Part shown: piece by piece, positions 1 through 5,000 of the stretch
Layout: every line of letters begins with the position of its first letter
Position numbering within the stretch: the stretch's first letter is position 1
Assembly: GCA_947629125.1 (NCBI GenBank)
Contig: CANRCO010000081.1
Span: forward strand, 1-5,069
From: an uncultured Bacilli bacterium
GTDB lineage: Bacteria > Bacillota_I > Bacilli_A > RF39 > UBA660
Length of the DNA: 5,069 nt
Direction: 5' to 3'
Translations under genes and position numbers: made by a program
Notes under the pieces: generated by a model
What the model was told of the DNA's origin: nothing
Seen by the model: only the letters and a program-made list of their open reading frames with translations
Databases searched by the model: none

Positions 1-32
1 TTTATCTTATCTTCATAACTTAATTTACTCAT
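1..32 (-). CDS. IS3-family transposase OrfA, N-terminal fragment
   Basis: Only ten full codons are visible, giving MSKLSYEDKI before the window edge. This is the characteristic start of IS150-type OrfA proteins (MSKLxYEDKIEIY...), whose helix-turn-helix binds the terminal inverted repeats; the catalytic DDE domain is in OrfB, usually reached by a programmed -1 frameshift. The start is the ATG at 30-32, preceded by GAGG at a spacing of about 7 nt. That GAGG lies inside the 3' arm of the terminal hairpin. The family call rests on this short peptide together with the typical IS end just upstream. Whether the element is intact cannot be seen. Confidence 0.68.
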   Translation of the reverse strand, partial: MSKLSYEDKI

Positions 33-37
33 ATAAA

Positions 38-68
38 AACCTCGTTTCTATGTCCAAGAAACGGGGTT
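38..68 (-). promoter_or_regulatory. Hairpin at the IS end, overlapping the transposase ribosome binding site
   Basis: Positions 38-48 and 58-68 form an 11-bp stem with one G-T wobble and a 9-nt loop. On the minus strand the arms are AACCCCGTTTC and GAAACGAGGTT, followed by TTTATAT. The 3' arm contains the GAGG that should serve the OrfA start. A transcript entering from the neighbouring gene would form the whole hairpin and hide that site, and the T-rich tail could also terminate it. Hairpins that block translation from incoming transcripts are known for several insertion sequences; here the role is inferred. Confidence 0.55.
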
Positions 69-119
69 CATATCATTTTATCACATATTCTCACTTTTAT
101 TATTATTTGATAATATTAA

Positions 120-545
120 TTATTTGACTTGATTCAAAACTCTAGTAAATCTATCGTTAACAAGCCATGTATCTTCGTAACCTTCATCTTCATAATTTTT
201 ACACTTTATATAAACTTTATGTTTTCTATTTTGTTTATCACATTTTACTTTTGCATAACCATTACAATATGTCTTATGATTGACATCTAATATATCTTTC
301 TTTTTTAAATATCCTTGTTGTAAATACCAATAAGCTGGAATTAAAGATTCAGCGCTATCGTATTCAGTGGGTAGACAGCCATTGGGATGAGTAGCATTTA
401 TTTCCCATACCGCTGCTTTCTCAAATGCTGCTTTAATTTCTTTATATCTTTTATTACAATAAATTTTATATCCAATAAATAATAATAAAGTTACTAAAGC
501 TATTATACTGATAATAATAAATATTTTTATAACTTTCTTTTTCAT
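120..545 (-). CDS. Small membrane-anchored extracellular protein, cysteine-rich, pseudopilin-like layout (unknown function)
   Basis: The product is 141 aa from the ATG at 543-545. Lys residues at 2-4 and 7 lead into a transmembrane helix at about 5-27, then an amphipathic stretch (about 29-50) and a soluble outer domain. Four cysteines lie in that domain (57, 94, 102, 115) and one at the membrane edge (30), which suggests two disulfides. The segments GYLKKKDILD (79-88 region), YCNGY (93-97) and YIKCKNY (112-118) resemble, from memory, a small module in exported pilin-like proteins of gut Bacilli, but the GFTLIE prepilin cleavage motif is absent. An in-frame TTG at 549-551 would add two residues. 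The ATG is preferred because the promoter places the transcript start on it. No real Shine-Dalgarno is present. A weak AT-only hairpin (101-115) follows the stop without a T run. Function is not recognised. Confidence 0.72.
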   Translation of the reverse strand: MKKKVIKIFIIISIIALVTLLLFIGYKIYCNKRYKEIKAAFEKAAVWEINATHPNGCLPTEYDSAESLIPAYWYLQQGYLKKKDILDVNHKTYCNGYAKVKCDKQNRKHKVYIKCKNYEDEGYEDTWLVNDRFTRVLNQVK

Positions 546-551
546 ATCCAA

Positions 552-580
552 ATTATAGCATAATCTATTAGTTATGGCTA
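552..580 (-). promoter_or_regulatory. Promoter of the small membrane-protein gene, with extended -10
   Basis: On the minus strand a perfect -10 TATAAT (552-557) is preceded by TGC (558-560), an extended -10. A plausible -35, TAGCCA (575-580, four of six matches to TTGACA), lies 17 bp upstream. Only six bases (TTGGAT) separate the -10 from the ATG at 545, so transcription would start at or next to the A of the start codon. Confidence 0.62.
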
Positions 581-826
581 TTAATTTTCTTAGTATTAAA
601 GATATTATTTTATTGCTAATGAATAACCATGATTTAAATTTTCATGCATTTATTAAGAATGTCAATAAAATCATTCTATAATTATATTTCTTATATGCTT
701 TTTACCAATTAAATATGTATTTATGTCCCATATTATAGATAGTTTTACTATTTTTAATCGGTGCCGAAAATGGTGCCATACCGTAAATTATGCTATATCA
801 AATTTTATCATTTTAAGATACTTTTT
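581..826. other. Gene-free AT-rich spacer between the membrane-protein gene and tRNA-Arg
   Basis: No credible coding region was found on either strand. The stretch holds a 6-bp hairpin (656-661 with 672-677, loop of 10) without a good T run on either side. It also has a GGTGCC direct repeat at 760-777 and an isolated plus-strand TGCTATATC (791-799) resembling an extended -10 but lacking a -35 or a gene to serve. The GC-richer island at about 758-783 stands out from the surrounding sequence. Confidence 0.5.
760..777. repeat. Short direct repeat GGTGCC-N6-GGTGCC
   Basis: GGTGCC occurs at 760-765 and 772-777, exactly 12 bases apart, in otherwise AT-rich DNA about 105 bp past the 3' end of the tRNA. 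On the minus strand it reads as a short open stretch (12 codons, YGTIFGTD then stop). Tyrosine integrases often end in a GT-rich tail and often sit beside tRNA 3' ends, so a relic of an integrated element is possible, but the evidence is thin. Confidence 0.35.
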
Positions 827-871
827 AAAAATAATAGAAATGCCTTGAAATCGTTTAAAATCAAGACATTT
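827..871 (-). terminator. Intrinsic terminator downstream of tRNA-Arg
   Basis: On the minus strand AAATGTCTTGA (861-871) pairs with TCAAGGCATTT (838-848), an 11-bp stem with one G-U wobble and a 12-nt loop. CTATTATTTTT follows, with a T5 run at 827-831. It begins 11 nt after the CCA end and is well placed to end the tRNA transcript. The T run starts about 6 nt from the stem, so efficiency may be modest. Confidence 0.6.
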
Positions 872-881
872 TCTAACAATT

Positions 882-958
882 TGGCGTCCCAAGGCAGATT
901 CGAACTGCCGACCTATTGCTTAGGAGGCAATTGCTCTATCCAACTGAGCTACTGGGAC
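882..958 (-). tRNA. tRNA-Arg, anticodon CCT
   Basis: The minus strand folds into a complete 77-nt cloverleaf including an encoded CCA. The acceptor stem is GTCCCAG with TTGGGAC (last pair G-U). The D arm is GCTC/GAGC with loop AGTTGGATA, and the A at position 20 is a known arginine identity element. The anticodon stem is ATTGC/GCAAT with loop CTCCTAA, so the anticodon is CCT and reads AGG. The variable loop is AGGTC. The T arm is GGCAG-TTCGAAT-CTGCC, and the discriminator base is G. It lies between the HD-domain gene and a likely terminator. AGG is a rare codon class, and genes for this tRNA are frequent integration targets in Bacillota. Confidence 0.97.
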
Positions 959-966
959 ACAAAAAT

Positions 967-975
967 ATAATAACA
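967..975 (-). promoter_or_regulatory. Possible extended -10 of the tRNA-Arg promoter
   Basis: On the minus strand TGT-TATTAT (975 down to 967) looks like an extended -10, with a start expected near 960, two bases before the mature tRNA end. No -35 is recognisable 16-18 bp upstream, where the terminator of the HD gene lies. The tRNA could instead depend on read-through from that gene. Confidence 0.35.
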
Positions 976-976
976 T

Positions 977-1005
977 AAAAAAACTAATAATACTATTTAT
1001 TAGTT
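977..1005 (-). terminator. Intrinsic terminator of the HD-domain gene
   Basis: On the minus strand AACTAATAA (997-1005) pairs perfectly with TTATTAGTT (982-990), a 9-bp stem with a 6-nt loop, followed by T5 (977-981). The gene's TAG stop (993-995) lies inside the loop, so the 5' arm encodes the last residues. The stem is AT-rich and may leak into the tRNA. Confidence 0.6.
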
Positions 1006-1490
1006 AACATGTTAATTATAAAGATAAAATAAACAGCTGTATTAATCGTTGCTTTAAATCGAGCACATTCATACAATGCCACCATCTTATCAATAAATGA
1101 TACTAACCAGCTTTCTTTATATTTAGGCATTTTAGTTGTTAAAGGAAACATATGTGATTCAATTATATTTTTTTGTAAATCAGAAATCTCAAAATATTTC
1201 ATAGAATTTTCACAAGCTTTTAAAGGATGATTAAAAGCTACTTGAATTCCTTTTATATCAACTAATTCTTCGCGTAAAAAGAAATCATGTAATAATGCTG
1301 CACGAGTAACTTCTTCATAATTTTTTAAATGCATTTTTTTTGCCATATAATAAGAAGATTTAGCTACACGTATAGAATGAGTATATCTAGTTATACCATG
1401 ATGATACTCATTATCTAATTCCTTAAATTCATTATTTTTTAATATATCTTGAACAATTGTATAAAACTCTTGTTGTAATACTTTTTTCAT
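993..1490 (-). CDS. HD-domain metal-dependent phosphohydrolase
   Basis: The 165-aa product carries the full HD signature: His38 (in YTHSIRVA), His68-Asp69 (LLHDFF), His88, His113 and Asp134 (FIDKMVALYE). These are the positions expected for a metal-binding HD hydrolase acting on nucleotides or other phosphate esters in the cytoplasm. There is no signal peptide, and no second domain that would mark it as a cyclic-dinucleotide or ppGpp enzyme. The C-terminal part (about 145-162) is a hydrophobic helix. Length is normal for a small single-domain HD protein, and no metal ligand is missing. The start is ATG 1488-1490; the nearest Shine-Dalgarno-like AGAAGG (1503-1508) is 12 nt away, so initiation may be weak. 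It appears to be transcribed alone, between two terminators. The substrate cannot be told from sequence. Confidence 0.88.
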   Translation of the reverse strand: MKKVLQQEFYTIVQDILKNNEFKELDNEYHHGITRYTHSIRVAKSSYYMAKKMHLKNYEEVTRAALLHDFFLREELVDIKGIQVAFNHPLKACENSMKYFEISDLQKNIIESHMFPLTTKMPKYKESWLVSFIDKMVALYECARFKATINTAVYFIFIINMLTNK

Positions 1491-1549
1491 AACTTTTTCA
1501 GGCCTTCTTTTTATTCATTCTAATTAATTATATTCAAATTTATCAATTC

Positions 1550-1558
1550 TATATAGCA
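1550..1558 (-). promoter_or_regulatory. Possible promoter (extended -10) of the HD-domain gene
   Basis: On the minus strand TGC-TATATA (1558 down to 1550) resembles the extended -10 elements of two other genes in this window. No good -35 lies 17 bp upstream. Alternatives are TATAAT at 1527-1532, also without a -35, and a TTGCTA-N17-GATAAA pair overlapping the same stretch. A promoter is expected here because a strong terminator lies immediately upstream at 1593-1622. Confidence 0.4.
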
Positions 1559-1592
1559 TATTAGCAAATTTTTTTAAAAATAGCAACCTATT

Positions 1593-1622
1593 AAAAAAAA
1601 AGATGTAAATTTAATTTACACC
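1593..1622 (-). terminator. Strong intrinsic terminator after the thioredoxin-like gene
   Basis: On the minus strand GGTGTAAAT (1614-1622) pairs with ATTTACATC (1602-1610), a 9-bp stem with one G-U, closed by a 3-nt loop and followed by nine T (1593-1601). The loop is exactly the TAA stop codon of the gene (1611-1613). This marks the end of the two-gene unit starting at 3670. Confidence 0.88.
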
Positions 1623-2192
1623 ATTTTGTTTTAAAAACTCTTGAAAAGCATCAGTACTCATACTACCAATATTACCTGCAATCATCTTACCATCATTAAT
1701 AATGATAACAACTGGCGTAAAGCCATATTCATTTAATAAATTACCATAAGTATCTTCTACTTCTTCTGGGTCTCCATCATCATTAGTAACATTAACTTTA
1801 GTTTTTAAATCTAATAATTTAACAAATTGTTTCATTTCACTACTATTACCATCAATTGTCGTTATATCTAAATATTGAGTAGTATAACCAAATTCTTCTT
1901 GAGCTGCTTGTAAGCTAGGTAAGAACTTCTTACAACTACTACATGTAGAACGACCAATATATAAAACATATTGTTTTTTAGAATCAAATAATTCTATTAC
2001 ATCTTTTAAATTTACTTGATTCATCATTGATACATCATAACCACTTTCTGAACTTGTAGTATTATTAGTAGTTTTATTATCATCAGATGTTTTATTATTA
2101 GTTAATAAAATAATACAAATAATTAATAATAAAGCTATAATCATTATATTAAAAACAACTAATATTTTAAATTGTTTATTTTGTAAATCCAT
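1611..2192 (-). CDS. Membrane-anchored thioredoxin-like protein (CSSC)
   Basis: The 193-aa product has an N-terminal transmembrane helix (about 9-31) and a Thr/Ser/Asn-rich linker (about 32-52), then a thioredoxin-fold domain facing outward. The redox motif C84-S-S-C87 follows the strand YVLYIGRST, and Thr159-Pro160 before VVIIINDGK is the expected cis-Pro loop. A negatively charged insert (about 134-147, DDGDPEEVED) sits between the two halves. Layout and length fit the small anchored thioredoxin-like proteins of Bacilli, including bacteriocin-transport-accessory types; which subfamily is unclear. A Shine-Dalgarno AGAGGTG (2201-2207) supports the ATG at 2190-2192. It starts 41 nt after the secreted 478-aa protein gene with no clear promoter between, so the two are probably one operon. 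A role in disulfide exchange on exported proteins is inferred. Confidence 0.85.
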   Translation of the reverse strand: MDLQNKQFKILVVFNIMIIALLLIICIILLTNNKTSDDNKTTNNTTSSESGYDVSMMNQVNLKDVIELFDSKKQYVLYIGRSTCSSCKKFLPSLQAAQEEFGYTTQYLDITTIDGNSSEMKQFVKLLDLKTKVNVTNDDGDPEEVEDTYGNLLNEYGFTPVVIIINDGKMIAGNIGSMSTDAFQEFLKQNGVN

Positions 2193-2233
2193 TTAAACTT
2201 CACCTCTAACTGTTTTTATAATAACATATATTC

Positions 2234-3670
2234 CTATTTTTTTAAAGTTTTATAATAATCTATTTTTTCAGAAGATACTAAATTATTATATTGTCTAATT
2301 TCTTTAATTAAAGGAAATTTTTGTATTAAATAATTAGCTTTATAATTAGTTAAATCATTAGTTTGAATAGCTTCAAAAGTACTTTTAGCATTGTTTTGAG
2401 CTTCATCATAATTAACATTACTATAAAAATCATTTAAAAATTCTTGATATTCTTCGTTAACTACTTGCATTTTACTTTCAAATTCTTCTAAATCTTCCTT
2501 ACTTAAATTAGTACTATTATCATAAATTGTCGATTCAATTATGTTAAACATTACTAAATTATCAGTTAATGTAAAATTAGGAGTTGTTTGAGTATAATTG
2601 GCCATATTTTTTAAAGTTTTAGTATAAATATCTAATAAATAATTATAACCAACTTTTGTATTTAAATCTTCGGCACTAATTACTTTATCAGTTAAACTAT
2701 AATATGTATAAAAATCATTTTGCATGTTTTTAGCATCAATTGCATACATAATTTTATATAATTCATAAACATCTTTTTGGTTTTGACAATTCATGAATCG
2801 ATAAAATTGATTTAAATCTGCATCAAATACAGCATTATTATAGTTTTCCAATGGTTGATTATTAAATAAACTAAGTAATTTTAATAATATAGAATCTTTA
2901 ACTTTGTCTTCATAATATAAAGATTTATCTTTATCATTGAATTTTAAAGTTTCAGTTTCAGCTGCAGCAGTTAAAACAAATTTACCAATGTCACCAGTAG
3001 CAATATTTTTAACCCCTTGAAAAGCTCTACTACCATCTATTAAAATTTCATTATGATAACAATTATCTAATCTTACTTTATTTAAATATAATACTAAAAA
3101 ATACTCAACAGTATCTTTAATACTTTCCTCACGTGCAGTAGAAAAATCCTTCAATTTATTAATATCAATTAAAATTAAATGATTTTCTTCATCATAATTA
3201 GCAACTAAGTCATTTTCATTAGTTAAAATTATTTTTAAATCTTGTAAATTACATAAATCAGCATTAACGTTATTGGTAGCTTTAGTATTTAATTTATTAA
3301 TAAAATCTTTTAAAACTTCTTCACACGCTTTTTGATATTCTTGCATTTCTTTAGGAGAATTAGCATCATAAAAAGCAGTTGTATAATCATTAGTATGGTA
3401 CATATAAGCATAATGATTAGAATTATTCTTGATTTTCTCAAATACATCAATATTTTCTAAATCAGAATGGTCATATTCATTACTTTTTTGTGCTTTTGCA
3501 ATAATTTGTTTAATTTCCTTTTTTGTTGGATAATATTTTTCCCCATTATAATCTTCCACTACAGAATCAAAGTCATAATCTTTAAACTTTTCAGTTGCTG
3601 ATGCAACGCTTAATACACCTATAGTAGAAGATAAAATTATAGGAATACTTCTTTTTAACATTTTGTTCAT
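2234..3670 (-). CDS. Secreted protein, probable catalytically dead zincin-type peptidase relative
   Basis: The 478-aa product begins with a signal peptide (KMLKR, hydrophobic 9-22, ASA at 23-25, cleavage likely before Thr26). The rest is soluble and mostly helical, with four cysteines (116, 140, 204, 295) and no lipobox or cell-wall anchor. From memory it resembles a family of exported proteins in gut Bacilli with an HExxH helix followed by a Cys, then a downstream Glu and a DLxxLF...MMYxIE-like stretch. Here residues 192-204 (LVLYLNKVRLDNC) occupy the HExxH place but have Leu194, Tyr195 and Lys198 where His, Glu and His would be. AAAETE (235-240) and DADLNQFYRF / YKIMYAID (283-312) match the following landmarks. 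If correct it is a pseudoenzyme, perhaps a binding protein. GAGGGG (3678-3683) at 7 nt supports the ATG at 3668-3670. It is first in an operon with the thioredoxin-like gene. The open reading frame is certain, the family assignment only moderate. Confidence 0.72.
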   Translation of the reverse strand: MNKMLKRSIPIILSSTIGVLSVASATEKFKDYDFDSVVEDYNGEKYYPTKKEIKQIIAKAQKSNEYDHSDLENIDVFEKIKNNSNHYAYMYHTNDYTTAFYDANSPKEMQEYQKACEEVLKDFINKLNTKATNNVNADLCNLQDLKIILTNENDLVANYDEENHLILIDINKLKDFSTAREESIKDTVEYFLVLYLNKVRLDNCYHNEILIDGSRAFQGVKNIATGDIGKFVLTAAAETETLKFNDKDKSLYYEDKVKDSILLKLLSLFNNQPLENYNNAVFDADLNQFYRFMNCQNQKDVYELYKIMYAIDAKNMQNDFYTYYSLTDKVISAEDLNTKVGYNYLLDIYTKTLKNMANYTQTTPNFTLTDNLVMFNIIESTIYDNSTNLSKEDLEEFESKMQVVNEEYQEFLNDFYSNVNYDEAQNNAKSTFEAIQTNDLTNYKANYLIQKFPLIKEIRQYNNLVSSEKIDYYKTLKK

Positions 3671-3686
3671 AATAAAACCCCTCTTT

Positions 3687-3699
3687 CTTAACAGTTAAG
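3687..3699 (-). promoter_or_regulatory. Perfect palindrome over the expected transcription start (possible operator)
   Basis: CTTAAC-A-GTTAAG is a perfect 6+6 inverted repeat around one base, beginning 2 bp after the -10 box and covering the expected start point. Its position would let a bound repressor block initiation. It might also form a small 5' hairpin just before the ribosome binding site. No cognate regulator is present in the window. Confidence 0.4.
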
Positions 3700-3700
3700 T

Positions 3701-3729
3701 AATATAGCACAAAAAGATATAAAATGCAA
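3701..3729 (-). promoter_or_regulatory. Promoter of the secreted-protein / thioredoxin-like operon
   Basis: On the minus strand TTGCAT (3724-3729) is followed after exactly 17 bp by TATATT (3701-3706), which carries an upstream TGC (extended -10). This is the best sigma-A-type promoter in the window. The leader is short, about 24 nt from the expected start to the ATG, and contains the GAGGGG ribosome binding site. Confidence 0.75.
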
Positions 3730-3739
3730 GGAAAAAATG

Positions 3740-3761
3740 AAAAAAACACAAAAATATGTTT
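3740..3761 (-). terminator. Weak possible terminator after the surface-protein gene
   Basis: On the minus strand AAACA (3757-3761) pairs with TGTTT (3744-3748), a 5-bp stem with an 8-nt loop, followed by TTTTC and a further T6 run. It lies 15 nt past the TAA stop. The stem has few G-C pairs, so read-through into the next operon is likely. Confidence 0.3.
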
Positions 3762-3775
3762 GATATAATTATTTT

Positions 3776-4978
3776 TTAAAAAGATAATTGATATGAATCA
3801 CTTTTTGTGCCTAAACCAGAAGTTATTAAAACATCCGATTTTAAATATAAAACTGGACGTATAATATTGGCATTATTAGTATCGGCATTTTCATGAACAT
3901 AACCAGTTTTTTGTATATCGGCAAATTCATAAGAACTAGATGCATATGGCATCATCGTTGTCTGCCAATATCCTGTTAAAAATAACCAATTATTTTGAAT
4001 ACAATCTTCAAATTCAGTATTAATCTTCCAATTAGCTAATTCTTTTGTTAAACATTCTTCTCTAGTTTTTACATCTCCACCACTAGTTGCAAAACCATAA
4101 TCACTCGGATACATTAATCCGACATATCCAATCCATGTAGCTAGATTTGTTGCATATACTTGATTACTCTGCTCTTTTTCATAATATATCTTAGCAGTGG
4201 CCACTGGAACATCTACACTACTTACTCCTCCCAAATGCCATTCAATTTTGTCAATAAAATTTTTACTTTCATCTTTTAAACCATTACTACTAAAATCCAC
4301 TTCATTTAATGGAAAACTCTCAGTTGATGTTATAGTTGGCTTATAGCCAGTTGTCCGATTATAATAACTTCCAATTGCTCTATAAATTTGATAATTATTA
4401 TTATCTAAAACATAACCATTTTTATCTATTTGATATTTTTTATTAGTTACATTCCATCCGGCTTGTACTACTTCAACTGGATTTAGCATCATCATTAGTT
4501 GAGAGTCACTCCAATCGTTACTTCCCATGTCACTTGTTGATGAACCAACTCCAGGTTGTTTGTAATCCCAACTAAATCCTCCTATTGATTCGTCTCTTAT
4601 CAATTTAATTCTTGCTTCTTTTTTTCCTGTTCCGTCATCTATGTTGTTCATAACTCCAATAATTCGCCATTTTTCTCCATTGAAATCAACATAGTTATTA
4701 GGTGTTGCTCCAATATATCTTAAGTTGTTATCTATTGTTCCATCATAAACTAATTGGTCTTTATTTGTTTTTTCTAACTCTTTTATATAATGTGTTGCTG
4801 GTATTACCACACTACCACTTACCATATCGATATTATTTGTTTCTACTTTAAATTCAGCTTTACTTTGATATAGTTTTACACCAATAATTGTTATTATTAC
4901 TAATATTATTAAACTAATAAATATATTACGTTTACGATTATCTTTTATTCGATAATCAAATTTCTTTAGGCTACTCAT
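3776..4978 (-). CDS. Membrane-anchored surface protein, DUF6273-like domain
   Basis: The 400-aa product has a short basic cytoplasmic tail (1-17), one transmembrane helix (about 18-37) and a large outer domain. From about residue 84 it follows a pattern common in surface proteins of gut RF39-type Bacillota. Its landmarks are NLRYIG (85-90), WRIIG (104-108), IKLIRDESIG (124-133), WSDSQLMMMLNP (156-167), LMYPSDYGFATSGG (288-301), a paired C309 and C326, W331, and RPVLYLKSDV (374-383) at the C-terminus. Such proteins usually occur as many paralogues; binding rather than catalysis is likely but unproven, and no enzyme motif is seen. The middle part (about 168-225) looks lineage-specific. A GTG at 4985-4987 would add three residues, but it lies inside the AGGTG ribosome binding site, so the ATG at 4976-4978 is preferred. 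By eye its GC content is higher than in the neighbouring operon. The leader has a G9 tract. Confidence 0.82.
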   Translation of the reverse strand: MSSLKKFDYRIKDNRKRNIFISLIILVIITIIGVKLYQSKAEFKVETNNIDMVSGSVVIPATHYIKELEKTNKDQLVYDGTIDNNLRYIGATPNNYVDFNGEKWRIIGVMNNIDDGTGKKEARIKLIRDESIGGFSWDYKQPGVGSSTSDMGSNDWSDSQLMMMLNPVEVVQAGWNVTNKKYQIDKNGYVLDNNNYQIYRAIGSYYNRTTGYKPTITSTESFPLNEVDFSSNGLKDESKNFIDKIEWHLGGVSSVDVPVATAKIYYEKEQSNQVYATNLATWIGYVGLMYPSDYGFATSGGDVKTREECLTKELANWKINTEFEDCIQNNWLFLTGYWQTTMMPYASSSYEFADIQKTGYVHENADTNNANIIRPVLYLKSDVLITSGLGTKSDSYQLSF

Positions 4979-4984
4979 AAACTT

Positions 4985-4989
4985 CACCT
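4985..4989 (-). promoter_or_regulatory. Ribosome binding site deciding the surface-protein start
   Basis: AGGTG on the minus strand lies 6 nt before the ATG at 4978 and fits the anti-Shine-Dalgarno well (AGGTGA). It includes the alternative GTG codon, which therefore should not be the start. Confidence 0.7.
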
Positions 4990-5000
4990 ACTAAGTTTAC

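Larger units (their letters stand above)
1..75 (-). mobile_element. Left end of an IS150-type IS3-family insertion sequence (partial)
   Basis: Read on the minus strand, the element appears to begin at position 75 with TGATATGAACCCC, followed by TTGGACA and then the start of a transposase OrfA at position 32. A TG tip, an ACCC block, a TTGGAC motif about 20 nt in and an early OrfA start match the layout known for IS150-group left ends. The rest of the element, the other inverted repeat and the target-site duplication lie outside the window, so the boundary is inferred from the TG tip alone; another TGA at 81-83 is possible. It is inserted 45 bp past the stop codon of the small membrane-protein gene, in the same orientation. 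Confidence 0.72.

Noticed and set aside
101..115. TATTAT-TTG-ATAATA hairpin as terminator of the small membrane-protein gene
   Set aside because: Stem consists only of A-T pairs and the minus-strand sequence after it is A-rich, not T-rich.
549..551. TTG as start of the small membrane-protein gene
   Set aside because: It lies within or before the expected transcription start; the ATG two codons later fits the promoter.
656..677. Hairpin AGAATG / CATTCT as a terminator
   Set aside because: The 6-bp stem has no adequate T run on either strand and no gene ends next to it.
724..730. TGTCCCA as a remnant of a duplicated tRNA end (attachment site)
   Set aside because: Only six or seven bases match the tRNA, far too short to distinguish from chance.
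702..779. Minus-strand 25-codon frame beginning MAPFSAP
   Set aside because: No ribosome binding site, no recognisable features, and its start falls in the GGTGCC repeat; chance length for AT-rich DNA.
761..970. Plus-strand open frame of 69 codons starting at GTG 761
   Set aside because: Its C-terminal half (GRFELPTYCLGG...) is the well-known spurious translation of the antisense strand of a tRNA; there is no ribosome binding site, and it crosses the tRNA and its terminator.
1334..1341. A8 run inside the HD-domain gene as a slippage site
   Set aside because: Runs of this size are common in AT-rich coding DNA (here Lys codons), and the frame and all metal ligands are intact; no sign of switching.
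3776..4978. Diversity-generating retroelement target, because the surface domain might be lectin-like
   Set aside because: No reverse transcriptase, template repeat or accessory gene is in the window, and no pair of near-identical repeats was found.
4985..4987. GTG as start of the surface-protein gene
   Set aside because: It is part of the AGGTG ribosome binding site of the ATG at 4978.
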